DNA of 64,000 nucleotides, taken from assembly GCA_001282665.1 (NCBI GenBank), contig LN874944.1:124001-188000 (forward strand), read 5' to 3'. The notes beneath the pieces are model-generated. The model made no database searches, was not told where the DNA came from, and worked only from the letters and a program-made list of their open reading frames with translations. A program made the translations under genes and the position numbers. The DNA comes from Clostridiales bacterium mt11. Lineage in GTDB: Bacteria > Bacillota > Clostridia > Tissierellales > Tepidimicrobiaceae. Positions 1-8,948 of the stretch are shown piece after piece. Numbering within the stretch: position 1 is the stretch's first letter; each line of letters opens with the position of its first letter.

Positions 1-276
1 TATTCTCAATTTTCATTAGTGCCTAAGGGAGAGTATAGAATTGGAGTGTGCTTAGGTACAGCCTGTTACGTAAAAGGTTCTCAAGAGGTATTAGATAAAG
101 TTGAAGAATTGTTAGGAATAAGCGTTGGACAAACTACACCCGATAGAAAGTTTTCAATTAGTGCAACTAGATGCCTAGGAGCTTGTGGATTAGCTCCTGT
201 AATGGTTATAAATGAGGATGTCTATGGCAGGTTAACTGCAAAGGATGTAGAGGAAATATTAAACAAATATAGGTAA
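1..276 (+). CDS. NuoE-like [2Fe-2S] thioredoxin-fold subunit of NAD-linked formate dehydrogenase (5' partial)
   Basis: The frame is open from base 1 (reading YSQFSLVPKGEYRIGVCLGTAC), so the internal GTG at 19 is probably not the start and the gene begins upstream of the window. The visible part is the C-terminal thioredoxin-like ferredoxin domain of the NuoE/HydC/HylC family, with four cluster cysteines: CLGTAC near the beginning and CLGACG about 40 residues later. This subunit passes electrons between its [2Fe-2S] centre and the NuoF-like partner encoded 15 bp downstream. The context of NuoF-like, FdhA-N-like and FdhF genes matches the HylCBA-FdhF2 bifurcating formate dehydrogenase described from purinolytic clostridia. 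It is not part of a respiratory complex I, because no membrane subunits are present. Confidence 0.9.
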   Translation, partial: YSQFSLVPKGEYRIGVCLGTACYVKGSQEVLDKVEELLGISVGQTTPDRKFSISATRCLGACGLAPVMVINEDVYGRLTAKDVEEILNKYR

Positions 277-291
277 TTTGGAGGTGGCAAA

Positions 292-2184
292 GTGAAAACT
301 GTTCAGGAATTAAATAAAATAAAAGAAGAAACATTAGCTAATATTGAATTAAGACGAACAGAGCAAAAAGATATAGTAGATGGACAAAGAGAGATGGGAC
401 TTCATCCTACCCATGTTTTAGTCTGTGGAGGAACTGGGTGCCACTCTTCTAATGGAGATAAGATTAGAGAACTATTAGTAGAAAAGGTAAAGGAAAAGGG
501 ATTGGATAAGGATATAAAAATAGTATTAACAGGATGTTTTGGATTGTGTGAATCTGGTCCAAATATAGTAATATATCCTGAAGGAATTTTTTATAGCCAT
601 GTTAAATTAGAAGACGTAGATGAAATAGTTGAGGAACACTTTGAGAAAGGTAATATAGTTAAAAGGTTATTGTTTAAGGAATCCTATGAAGAAGGGATAA
701 TTAAACCTGTAAATGAAGTCAACTTTTATAAAAAACAAACTAGAGTAGCTTTGAGAAACTGTGGAATTATAAATCCTGAAGATATAAACGAATACATTGC
801 CTTTGATGGATATCAGGCTTTGACAAAGGTTGTAATGGAAATGAGCCAAGAAGAGGTAATTGAATTTGTTAAAGCCTCCAATCTAAGGGGAAGAGGGGGA
901 GCGGGTTTCCCAACAGGACGTAAATGGGAAGAAGCATATAAATATCCAGCGGATCAAAAATATATCATATGTAATGCAGATGAAGGAGACCCGGGAGCAT
1001 TTATGGACAGGTCCATCTTGGAAGGAGATCCTCATTCGGTATTAGAAGCTATGGCTATTGCAGGATATGCAGTAGGTGCAGATCAAGGATATATCTATGT
1101 AAGAGCCGAGTACCCTATAGCTGTCCATAGACTTCAAGTAGCTATAGAGCAGGCGAAAGAGATGGGCGTACTAGGGAAGAAGATATTTGGTACGGATTTT
1201 AGTTTTGATATAGAGTTAAGACTTGGTGCGGGAGCTTTTGTATGTGGAGAAGGGACTGCATTAATGGAATCTATAGAAGGTAGAAGGGGAATGCCAAGAA
1301 CTAAGATTCATAGGACTGCTCATAAAGGGTTATGGGGAAAGCCTACTATTATAAATAATGTGGAAACCTTTGCAAACATTCCAGTTATATTCCAAAAAGG
1401 GGTTGAATGGTTTAGAGGCATAGGTACTGAAAAATCCCCAGGGACTAAAGTATTTGCATTAGGTGGTAAGGTTAAAAATACAGGCCTTGTAGAAATACCT
1501 ATGGGAGTTACATTAAGGGATATAATATTTGATATAGGTGGAGGAATACCTAACGGCAGGGAGTTTAAGGCTATTCAAACGGGAGGCCCATCAGGAGGTT
1601 GCATACCTACTGAATATTTAGATACTCCTGTAGATTTTGAGTCCTTAGGAGAACTAGGCTCTATTATGGGTTCTGGCGGAATGGTAGTAATGGATGAGAA
1701 TAATTGTATGGTTGATATTGCTAGATTTTTCTTAGATTTTACTGTAGAAGAATCATGTGGCAAATGTGTTCCTTGTAGAGAGGGGACAAAGAGGATGTTG
1801 GAGATATTAGAACGAATAACCAAAGGGGAGGGAACTCCTGAAGATATAGAAAGGCTGGAATCCCTATCTGAAACTATAACTACAGCATCTCTATGTGGTC
1901 TAGGACAAACAGCTGCAAATCCTGTAATATCCACGTTAAAATATTTTAGAGATGAATATGAAGCCCATATCAATGATAAAAAATGTCCAGGAGGTACTTG
2001 CCAGTCACTTCTACAATTCTTTATTACAGATGCTTGTATAGGATGTACAAAATGTGCTAGGAATTGCCCTGTTTCATGTATAAGTGGGAAGGTAAAGGAA
2101 AGACATGTTATTGATACTGAAAAGTGTATAAAATGTGGAACATGTATGGAAGCGTGTCCAGTTCATGCAGTAGTGAAGAAATAG
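292..2184 (+). CDS. NuoF-like NADH/FMN-binding subunit of formate dehydrogenase (HylB/HydB type)
   Basis: This 630-aa flavin subunit exchanges electrons with NAD(H). It has an N-terminal thioredoxin-like [2Fe-2S] domain (C45, C50, C82, C86), the NADH/FMN region with GRGGAGFPTGRKW at 200-212 and CNADEGDPGAFMDR at about 227-240, an SLBB region, the NuoF 4Fe-4S motif ESCGKCVPCREGT, and a C-terminal double 4Fe-4S ferredoxin domain (CIGCTKCARNC and CIKCGTCMEAC). This domain order is that of soluble bifurcating hydrogenase and formate dehydrogenase flavin subunits rather than complex I NuoF, which lacks the terminal ferredoxin. The start is GTG at 292, preceded by GGAGGTGG. The gene lies in one operon with its neighbours, with gaps of 15-17 bp. 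Confidence 0.95.
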   Translation: MKTVQELNKIKEETLANIELRRTEQKDIVDGQREMGLHPTHVLVCGGTGCHSSNGDKIRELLVEKVKEKGLDKDIKIVLTGCFGLCESGPNIVIYPEGIFYSHVKLEDVDEIVEEHFEKGNIVKRLLFKESYEEGIIKPVNEVNFYKKQTRVALRNCGIINPEDINEYIAFDGYQALTKVVMEMSQEEVIEFVKASNLRGRGGAGFPTGRKWEEAYKYPADQKYIICNADEGDPGAFMDRSILEGDPHSVLEAMAIAGYAVGADQGYIYVRAEYPIAVHRLQVAIEQAKEMGVLGKKIFGTDFSFDIELRLGAGAFVCGEGTALMESIEGRRGMPRTKIHRTAHKGLWGKPTIINNVETFANIPVIFQKGVEWFRGIGTEKSPGTKVFALGGKVKNTGLVEIPMGVTLRDIIFDIGGGIPNGREFKAIQTGGPSGGCIPTEYLDTPVDFESLGELGSIMGSGGMVVMDENNCMVDIARFFLDFTVEESCGKCVPCREGTKRMLEILERITKGEGTPEDIERLESLSETITTASLCGLGQTAANPVISTLKYFRDEYEAHINDKKCPGGTCQSLLQFFITDACIGCTKCARNCPVSCISGKVKERHVIDTEKCIKCGTCMEACPVHAVVKK

Positions 2185-2200
2185 AAATAGGGGGATTATT

Positions 2201-3136
2201 ATGGAAAATGTAACTCTTATGATAGATGGTAAAAAGGTAACTGTGCCTCATGATTACAGCGTTATCCAAGCAGCTAAAAAGTTAGGCATAGATATTCCTG
2301 CTCTATGCTACGATCCAAGTTTGGAAGTAGTAGGGGCTTGTAGATTGTGTTTAGTGGAAATTGAAGGCAGTAGAAAATTACAAACCTCCTGTTCCACGAA
2401 AGTCAAGGAGGGCATGGTAGTTCAGACGGAAACTGAAAAGGTAGTAAGATTGAGAAGGGAAATATTACAACTTCTTTTAGATAATCATCCTAACGATTGC
2501 TTAACCTGTCAAAAGGCAGGGGAATGTTTGCTTCAGAGATATGCCTATAGATATGATGTAAAATTTAGAGAACATGATGGTGCTAGAAAGACAAGTCTTA
2601 TGGATACATCTAGCCCATATATTTTAAAAGATGATAGTAAGTGTATTCTATGTGGTAAATGTGTTAGGACTTGCAGTCAAGTTTATGATAGAAAGGTTCT
2701 CTCTTTTGCAGGCAGAGGATTTGAAACGAGGATAGTAGCCGATGCAGATTTCACTTTAGAAGAGTCCACCTGTGTATCCTGTAATAGGTGTGTTACCGTT
2801 TGCCCAGTAGGTGCTCTTATAGATAAAAGGCTTCTAGGAAAGACTAGAGTTTGGGATGGTGAAATCAAAGGAGTTAAATGTAAGGCCTGTGACTATGGTT
2901 GCAACTTTGAGGTATTATCTAAAAATGGAAAAAATATTGCTGTAAGAGCTAAGTCTCCTACGGAAGGAAGACCTCTATGCCTAAAGGGAAGGATGACTAC
3001 GGAGTTATTATATTTAGACAATCCAGAAACCCCTTACAAAAAAGAGAATAGAAAATTCAAAGAAACTGCTTGGAAAGAAGCATTAGGCTTAGAAGGTGTA
3101 TTAGAGAAGATATTAGTTGAAGATGATAAAAAGTAA
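2201..3136 (+). CDS. Iron-sulfur subunit resembling the N-terminus of FdhA/NuoG (HylA-like)
   Basis: This 311-aa electron-transfer protein carries a plant-type [2Fe-2S] site (C36, C47, C50, C64), the His-Cys3 4Fe-4S motif (H96, C100, C103, C109), two further 4Fe-4S sites (C148/151/154/158 and C191/194/197/201), and the small Mo/W-bisPGD 4Fe-4S domain (C227, C230, C234, C260). It then stops about 50 residues later with no catalytic molybdopterin domain. It is strikingly similar along its whole length to the first ~300 residues of the FdhF encoded next to it, so it probably arose by tandem duplication. It likely wires FdhF to the NuoF-like subunit, as HylA does in the FdhF2-HylABC complex. The start ATG follows GGGGGATT. 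Confidence 0.9.
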   Translation: MENVTLMIDGKKVTVPHDYSVIQAAKKLGIDIPALCYDPSLEVVGACRLCLVEIEGSRKLQTSCSTKVKEGMVVQTETEKVVRLRREILQLLLDNHPNDCLTCQKAGECLLQRYAYRYDVKFREHDGARKTSLMDTSSPYILKDDSKCILCGKCVRTCSQVYDRKVLSFAGRGFETRIVADADFTLEESTCVSCNRCVTVCPVGALIDKRLLGKTRVWDGEIKGVKCKACDYGCNFEVLSKNGKNIAVRAKSPTEGRPLCLKGRMTTELLYLDNPETPYKKENRKFKETAWKEALGLEGVLEKILVEDDKK

Positions 3137-3154
3137 AGTAGGAGTTGAAGGACT

Positions 3155-5833
3155 ATGGTTGAAGTAACGGTAAATGGCATAAAGCATCGAGTAGATGATA
3201 ATATTACTGTACTTGAAGTTTGTAGGAGTTTAGGAATAGATATTCCCACTTTATGCTATGATGATAGATTGGAACCGTATGCAGCCTGTAGGCTATGTGT
3301 AGTTGAAGTAAAAGGTAAGCATAATCTTATGACTTCATGTTCACTTAAAGTAGCAGATGGAATGGTCATCGAGACCCATAGCGAGAAGGTTATGAAGGCT
3401 AGAAGGGATATATTAGACCTTTTGTTTTCTAATCATACTGATGACTGTCTTACTTGTGAAAAATCTGGGAGTTGCCGCCTACAGGACTATTGTTTTGAAT
3501 ATGGCATCGAAAAAGGCTCTTTTTTTGGGGCTAAGAAGGATTATCCTATAGACGATTCTAACCATTTTTATACCTATGATCCTAATAAATGTATACTGTG
3601 TGGTAGATGTGTTAGGGTTTGTTCTGAGCTTCAATGCACTGGGGCTATTGGCTTGGAAAATAGAGGTTTTGATACTAAAGTAGTTACACCTTTTGATATG
3701 GGATTGGCAAAATCAAAATGTGTATCCTGTGGAAATTGTGTAGCAGTATGTCCAGTAGGAGCTTTAATGCCAAAGAGAAAAGAAAGATTTAGGAATTGGG
3801 AAATAAAGAAGGTTAAAACTACTTGCTCATACTGCGGTGTAGGCTGCCAAATGGAATTATTGGTTAAGGGAGAAAAGGTAGTAGGTGTGGAACCTATTAA
3901 GGCAGCAGCAAACGGTGGACTTCTATGTGTTAAAGGAAGGTTTGCGTATCCATTCATAAATCATTCAGATAGATTAAAAACACCTCTTATAAAAAGAGAT
4001 GGAAAGTTTGAAGAGGCTACTTGGGAAAAAGCCTATAGGCTTATAACTGATAAGATAGATAACATTAAAGAAGAGCATGGTTCTGATGCATTTGCTGGTT
4101 TAACATCTGCTAGATGTACCAATGAAGAAAATTATTTATTCCAAAAGATGTTTAGAGCCGTTATAGGGACTAATAACGTAGATCACTGTGCACGCCTCTG
4201 ACATGCTTCAACGGTTGCAGGTCTTGCAACTACATTAGGAAGCGGTGCTATGACTAATAGTATAGGTGAGATACTAGATACGGATGTTATATTTGTAATA
4301 GGATCAAATACTACGGAAAACCATCCAGTAATAGGAACTCATATGAAAAGGGCTATTAAAAAGGGTGCAAAGCTTATAGTAGCAGATCCTAGAAGGATTG
4401 AATTAGCAGATTATGCAGATGTATTTCTTCAAATAAAACCAGGAACAAATATTGCCTTATTAAATGGTATGATGAATGTAATAATTGAGAATGGACTCCA
4501 TGATAAAAAATATATAGATGAGAGAACGGAAAATTTCGAAGAATTGGCAAAGACTGTAAAGCCGTATACACCTGAAAGGGTAGCTGAAATATGTGAAGTA
4601 AATAAAGAAGATATAATAAAAGCAGCTCTGATATATGGAGAAGCGGATAAAGCAGGAATATATTATGCTATGGGTATAACTCAGCATACTACAGGAACTC
4701 ACTCTGTAATGAGCGTATCCAATTTAAGTTTACTATGTGGGAATATAGGTAAGGAATCAGCAGGAGTAAATCCTTTGAGAGGTCAAAATAATGTTCAAGG
4801 AGCCTGTGATATGGGAGGGCTTCCATCGGATTTTCCTGGTTATCAAAAGGTATTTAAATCAGAAGTTATAGAAAAATTTGAAAGAGCATGGAAAACTAAA
4901 TTGCCAACGAAAGTAGGATTAACTGTTCCTGAAATTCTTGATAAGGCAGAAGAGGGAAATATTAAGTTTCTTTATATAATGGGAGAGAACCCTATGGTAT
5001 CTGATCCAGATATAAACCATGTGAAGAAAGCTTTAAGGAATCTTGATTTCTTAGTAGTTCAGGATATATTTTTAACTGAAACTGCAGAATTAGCTGATGT
5101 AGTTTTGCCAGCAGCTTCCTTTGCAGAAAAAGATGGTACATTTACCAATACGGAAAGAAGAGTTCAGAGGGTAAGGAAAGCTATAAACCCTGTTGGAGAT
5201 GCTAAACCAGATTGGCAGATATTGATGGAGCTAAGCAATAGATTAGGATATAATAAAAAGTATTTACATCCTTCTGAAATAATGGAGGAGATTGGAATGG
5301 TTACTCCCCAATACGCTGGAATAATCTATGATAGATTAGAAGAAGAGGGAATACAATGGCCTTGCCCAGATGTAAACCATCCAGGGACAAAGTTCCTTCA
5401 TGAGAAGGCTATATCAAGAGGCAGAGGATTGTTTATGCCAGTGGATCATAGAGAAAGTGCAGAAACTCCTGATATAGAATATCCATTTATATTTACTACG
5501 GGTAGAATACTTTATCATTATCACACTAGAACTATGACAGGAAGGGTAGAAGGATTAAATAAGATATCCTCTAAATCTTATGTTGAGATAAATGAAACTA
5601 CTGCAAATAAATTGGGTATATCCAATGGTGAAAGGGTTAAATTATCTTCAAGACGAGGTGAAATAATAACATTGGCTAAAATCACTGATATAATAGATGA
5701 AAATGTATTATTTATGCCTTTCCATTTTGCAGATGGTGCAGCTAATTACCTTACAAGCACAAGCCTAGATTCCATAGCAAAAATTCCAGAACTTAAGGTA
5801 GCTGCTGTAAAAATCGAAAAATTAGGAAGTTGA
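3155..5833 (+). CDS. fdhF: Selenocysteine-containing formate dehydrogenase catalytic subunit (UGA read as Sec349)
   Basis: This 892-aa enzyme oxidises formate to CO2 (or the reverse) at a tungsto/molybdo-bis-PGD site. The frame is interrupted only by TGA at 4199-4201, in the context VDHCARL-U-HASTVAGL. That is the active-site Sec-His of FdhF enzymes, and the frame continues unbroken to 5833. The N-terminus has a [2Fe-2S] site (C34, C45, C48, C62), an HxxDCLTC His-Cys3 cluster, two 4Fe-4S motifs (CILCGRCVRVC and CVSCGNCVAVC), and the Mo/W domain cluster CSYCGVGC. The C-terminal part contains the FTTGRILYHYHTRTMTGR region that closes the pterin site. An annotation that stops at 4201 would wrongly split the gene in two. 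The tungstate importer downstream suggests a W-enzyme (inference). Confidence 0.97.
4199..4243 (+). promoter_or_regulatory. SECIS element directing selenocysteine at UGA 4199-4201
   Basis: Immediately after the UGA the sequence forms a bacterial-type SECIS: a lower stem GCTTC (4205-4209) with GAAGC (4239-4243), and an upper stem GTTGCA (4214-4219) with TGCAAC (4225-4230) closing the loop GGTCT (4220-4224). The GGTTGCAGGTCT core matches, from memory, the apical loop of the E. coli fdhF SECIS that binds SelB. The genes for SelA, SelB, SelC and SelD are not in this window and must lie elsewhere. Confidence 0.92.
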
Positions 5834-5872
5834 ATCTATGGAAAAGTATAAATCTTTTGTGGGAGGGTTGAA

Positions 5873-6361
5873 ATGTTCAAAGTAGGAATAATTACAGCTA
5901 GTGATAAGGGAGCTTCAGGAGATAGAGAAGACATAAGTGGTAAAGTAATAAAAGAAACCATAGAGCTAAAAGGTTATAACCTTGAAAGAGCAGTAGCAGT
6001 TCCAGATGAGGAAGAAATGCTCTTAAAGGAAATGATGTATATGGCAGATGAATTGAAGGTAGATTTAATATTGACTACTGGAGGAACGGGATTTAGTAAA
6101 AGAGACGTAACCCCAGAGGCAACTATGAAAGCTTGTGATAGAATGGCTAATGGTATTGCTGAGGCTATGAGGTATTATAGTCTTAGCATTACCCCTAGAG
6201 CAATGCTGTCAAGGGCTGTATCTGGGATAAGGGGACAGACTCTTATAATAAATCTTCCTGGAAGTCCAAAGGCCGTTAGAGAATCTTTAGAATATGCAAT
6301 TGATAGTATCCATCATGGGCTAGAAATACTCACTGGAAAAGCAAGTGAATGTGCTAGATAG
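5873..6361 (+). CDS. mogA: Molybdopterin adenylyltransferase, MogA/MoaB family
   Basis: This 162-aa protein adenylylates molybdopterin before metal insertion by MoeA. The family signature is visible as LILTTGGTGFSKRDVTPEAT at about residues 67-86, followed by a Pro-rich GIRGQTLIINLPGSPKAVRESL segment that lines the pterin pocket. It starts at ATG 5873 after GGGAGGGTTG and lies 39 bp downstream of fdhF, so it belongs to the same cofactor operon. MogA and MoaB are hard to tell apart by sequence alone; with two MoeA homologues downstream, either name fits the step. Confidence 0.92.
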   Translation: MFKVGIITASDKGASGDREDISGKVIKETIELKGYNLERAVAVPDEEEMLLKEMMYMADELKVDLILTTGGTGFSKRDVTPEATMKACDRMANGIAEAMRYYSLSITPRAMLSRAVSGIRGQTLIINLPGSPKAVRESLEYAIDSIHHGLEILTGKASECAR

Positions 6362-6372
6362 AGGTGATAGGT

Positions 6373-6978
6373 ATGAAGATGTTTGGGACTGCTGTTATTT
6401 TAGCAGGTGGAAAAAGCACTCGAATGGGTTTTGATAAACAATTATTGAAAATAAATGAGAGAAGACTTATAGATAATTTAAGGAAAAAGTTAGGTGGACA
6501 GTTTGATGAAATAATAGTGGTAACCAATAAGTCTGAGTACTATTTAGGTTTTAGCGATAAGATAACCAAGGATATAATAGTTGGCAAAGGTCCATTATCT
6601 GGTATACATGCTGGGTTAACAGTGGCCTCAAGCTTATATGTATATTTTGTAGCATGTGATATGCCTAATATCAATATGAAATATATTGGATATATGCAAA
6701 GAGAAATGAAGAATTTAAATATTAAGGCCTGCGTAACTAGATTTGGACAATGGATTGAACCTTTTAATGCTTTTTATTCAAAGGATATGATAGGAGATAT
6801 AGAAAAGCATCTATTGATGAATCAAAGGTCTGTTAATTCCCTATTGAGTAAATTGCCAGTACATTATATAGAAGAGGCAAAGGCTAGGGAATTTAGTCCT
6901 AATTGGGATATGTTTTTAAACTTAAATACTAGAGAGGACTTAAATGATTTTTTAAAAAATATAAATAATAGCAATTGA
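6373..6978 (+). CDS. mobA: Molybdenum cofactor guanylyltransferase MobA
   Basis: This enzyme adds GMP to molybdopterin or tungstopterin to make the MGD that FdhF-type enzymes carry. The N-terminal nucleotide-binding signature is ILAGGKSTRMGFDKQLL, followed by GPLSGIHAGL and ACDMPN (metal-binding Asp), all standard for MobA. I chose ATG 6373 because GAGGTGAT sits just upstream at 6361-6368; the in-frame GTG at 6364 lies inside that ribosome binding site. The product is then 201 aa, normal for the family. It nearly abuts mogA and is followed 10 bp later by fdhD, which supports one operon serving formate dehydrogenase maturation. Confidence 0.93.
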   Translation: MKMFGTAVILAGGKSTRMGFDKQLLKINERRLIDNLRKKLGGQFDEIIVVTNKSEYYLGFSDKITKDIIVGKGPLSGIHAGLTVASSLYVYFVACDMPNINMKYIGYMQREMKNLNIKACVTRFGQWIEPFNAFYSKDMIGDIEKHLLMNQRSVNSLLSKLPVHYIEEAKAREFSPNWDMFLNLNTREDLNDFLKNINNSN

Positions 6979-6988
6979 GGAAGATATC

Positions 6989-7771
6989 ATGGATAATACT
7001 AAAAAAGTAGATATTTTTAGAGTAAAAGGTGGTGAAGTATTTCAGGAAGAAGATATAGTAATACTAGAATATCCTTTTACTATCTTTATAGATGATAAGG
7101 AGATTATCACCTTGCTGTGCAGCCCTAATTCCCTTGAATATTTGGCTGTGGGTTTTATCTATTCTGAAGGATTTATAAACTCCTTATCGGATATTGGAAG
7201 CATTAGAATAGATGAAGATAAAGGAATTGGCTATGTCTATTTAAATGAAATGAATAAGTTTAGTGAAAAGTTTAGGGGAAAAAGAACTATTACTTCTGGC
7301 TGTGGAAAAGGGACAGTTTTCTATAATGTTGTAGATTCCTTTAAATCTAAGAAAATTGAATACAAATTACCTATAAAAGTAGAAAGCATTAAAAACCTTG
7401 TAAGGGAATTTAATAGAAAATCCCAGCTATTTATAAACACTGGCGGGGTTCATAGTTGTGCATTATGTACTGATAATGATATAATGATATTTGAAGAAGA
7501 TATTGGCAGGCATAATGCACTAGATAAGGTATTTGGAAAAGCTCTATTAGAAGACATAGATACAAGGGACAAAATAGTTTTAACCAGTGGAAGGATATCT
7601 TCTGAAATACTCATTAAAGTTGCTAAAAGACAGGTGCCAGTTATAGTATCTAGGTCTGCACCTACTAGTCTTTCGGTAGAAATGGCTAAGGAGTTAGGTA
7701 TTACCCTTATAGGTTTTGCAAGGGGAGAAAAAATGAATATCTATAACGATTTTCCGAGCTTAATCGTCTAA
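6989..7771 (+). CDS. fdhD: Formate dehydrogenase accessory sulfurtransferase FdhD
   Basis: FdhD passes sulfur from a cysteine desulfurase to the Mo/W-bisPGD cofactor of formate dehydrogenase. The 260-aa protein shows the family blocks LAVGFIYSEG, TSGCGKG (C105), the GGVHSCALC segment, EDIGRHNALDKV and LTSGRISSEI. The loop that is CxxC in E. coli FdhD carries only one cysteine here (GCGKG). From memory this is a common variant in Gram-positive FdhD, though the sulfur-transfer chemistry must then rely on a single Cys. It is the last gene before a riboswitch-controlled transporter operon. Confidence 0.95.
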   Translation: MDNTKKVDIFRVKGGEVFQEEDIVILEYPFTIFIDDKEIITLLCSPNSLEYLAVGFIYSEGFINSLSDIGSIRIDEDKGIGYVYLNEMNKFSEKFRGKRTITSGCGKGTVFYNVVDSFKSKKIEYKLPIKVESIKNLVREFNRKSQLFINTGGVHSCALCTDNDIMIFEEDIGRHNALDKVFGKALLEDIDTRDKIVLTSGRISSEILIKVAKRQVPVIVSRSAPTSLSVEMAKELGITLIGFARGEKMNIYNDFPSLIV

Positions 7772-7850
7772 AGTGTTTACCATGAAGGTTAAGTCATTGG
7801 GTAGAAGGAGAAATCCTTTTGCCTCCCGTGTTTGGAAAGGAAGATAAAAT
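7772..7850 (+). promoter_or_regulatory. Molybdenum/tungsten cofactor (Moco/Tuco) riboswitch
   Basis: The stretch right after fdhD contains the conserved islands I recognise from the Moco RNA motif: AAGTCATTGGGTAGAAGG, then GCCTCCCGTG (7821-7830), then GGAAAGGAAG (7834-7843), arranged around a small AAGGA-GAAA-TCCTT hairpin. It is followed about 30 nt later by an intrinsic terminator, the expected expression platform for an OFF switch. The regulated operon is tupABC. Boundaries are approximate because I could not run a covariance model. Confidence 0.75.
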
Positions 7851-7878
7851 AGGTTTTATATAATATATTTGTTATGTA

Positions 7879-7909
7879 AAGCAGTCCTTTCTGGGCTGCT
7901 TTTTATTTT
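7879..7909 (+). terminator. Intrinsic terminator, expression platform of the Moco/Tuco riboswitch
   Basis: AAGCAGTCC (7879-7887) pairs with GGGCTGCTT (7893-7901) around the loop TTTCT, with one G-T wobble, and is followed by TTTTATTTT. It separates the riboswitch from tupA, so it probably stops transcription when cofactor is plentiful. It could also simply end the fdh operon. Confidence 0.85.
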
Positions 7910-7979
7910 ATACCAATAGGATGCAAGGGTATCCATTTAAATTGGCAGAAATTATTTTAAATAAAGAGGAGGATATATT

Positions 7980-8858
7980 ATGAAAAGGTTTGTAGCATTA
8001 TCATTAAGTATTCTGCTTGTATTAACTTTGTTAGTAGGTTGTGCACCAAAGGAAGCTAATGAAGATGTACAAAAACCAAATGAAGATGATAACGTGGCAG
8101 AAGAACCAAAGGGTAGTATAATACTATCAACTACTACTAGCACCCAAGATAGTGGATTGCTTGACTATCTATTACCAAAATTTGAAAAAGAAACAGGTAT
8201 AGAAGTAAAAGTAATAGCTGTAGGTACAGGTAAAGCATTACAAATGGGTAAAGATGGAGAAGCTGATATCCTTTTAGTTCATGCAAAAGAATCAGAAGAA
8301 GAATTTATTGCAGAAGGTCATGGGTTAGAGAGACATGATGTAATGTATAACGATTTCATCCTTGTAGGCTCAAAGGATGATCCGTTAAAACTTAAAGAAA
8401 ATTCACCAAATGATATATTAGAAGGACTGAAATCCATAGCTGAAAGCCAAACAAAATTTGTTTCTAGAGGGGACGATTCTGGAACTCATAAGAAGGAACT
8501 TTCCATATGGAAAGAAGCAGGGATAGAGCCAAAAGGAGAATGGTATATTTCAGCTGGTTCTGGTATGGCTGATGTGTTAAAAATTGCTGACGAAAAAGGA
8601 GCATATACTATTACTGACAGAGCTACTTATTTAAGCATGAAAGATACATTGGAATTAGATATAATAATAGAAGGAGACGAGAACTTATTCAATCAATATG
8701 GTATAATACCAGTAAATCCAGACAAAAATGATAAGATAAATGCAGAAGGTGCTAAGACATTTATGGATTGGATATTATCGGAAGACACACAAAATTTAAT
8801 AGGAGAATTTGGTGTAGAAGAATTTGGGATGCCTTTATTTGTACCAAATGCTAAATAG
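7980..8858 (+). CDS. tupA: Tungstate ABC transporter, substrate-binding lipoprotein TupA
   Basis: This 292-aa lipoprotein captures tungstate outside the membrane. The signal peptide ends in the lipobox LLVGC (Cys21), followed by a charged linker. The mature part begins with ILSTTTSTQDSGLLDYLLP, the anion-binding signature of TupA/WtpA-like proteins, and also contains SRGDDSGTHKKE, the second oxyanion loop. A ribosome binding site (AAAGAGGAGG) precedes the ATG. Placement between the formate dehydrogenase and aldehyde oxidoreductase gene sets, behind a Moco/Tuco riboswitch, argues for W rather than Mo as the main substrate, though binding specificity cannot be read from sequence alone. Confidence 0.93.
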   Translation: MKRFVALSLSILLVLTLLVGCAPKEANEDVQKPNEDDNVAEEPKGSIILSTTTSTQDSGLLDYLLPKFEKETGIEVKVIAVGTGKALQMGKDGEADILLVHAKESEEEFIAEGHGLERHDVMYNDFILVGSKDDPLKLKENSPNDILEGLKSIAESQTKFVSRGDDSGTHKKELSIWKEAGIEPKGEWYISAGSGMADVLKIADEKGAYTITDRATYLSMKDTLELDIIIEGDENLFNQYGIIPVNPDKNDKINAEGAKTFMDWILSEDTQNLIGEFGVEEFGMPLFVPNAK

Positions 8859-8880
8859 ATAGCATATAAGAATGAATTTT

Positions 8881-8926
8881 AAGCTGCATATTTTATCCTG
8901 TAAAAACATATGGAAATATGCAGCTT
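8881..8926 (+). terminator. Hairpin between tupA and tupB (possible partial terminator or mRNA stabiliser)
   Basis: AAGCTGCATATTT (8881-8893) pairs perfectly with AAATATGCAGCTT (8914-8926) across a 20-nt loop. There is no good T-run after it, so it more likely protects the tupA 3' end or lowers read-through, giving more binding protein than permease. Confidence 0.6.
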
Positions 8927-8948
8927 ATGCTTTAGGTGGTGATGACTT

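Noticed and set aside
4250..5833. Separate molybdopterin oxidoreductase gene starting at ATG 4250
   Set aside because: It is in frame with 3155-4201 through a Sec TGA and lacks its own ribosome binding site; it is the rest of fdhF.
1..5833. Respiratory complex I (nuo) operon
   Set aside because: NuoE/F/G-like proteins are present but there are no membrane subunits, and the catalytic partner is formate dehydrogenase.
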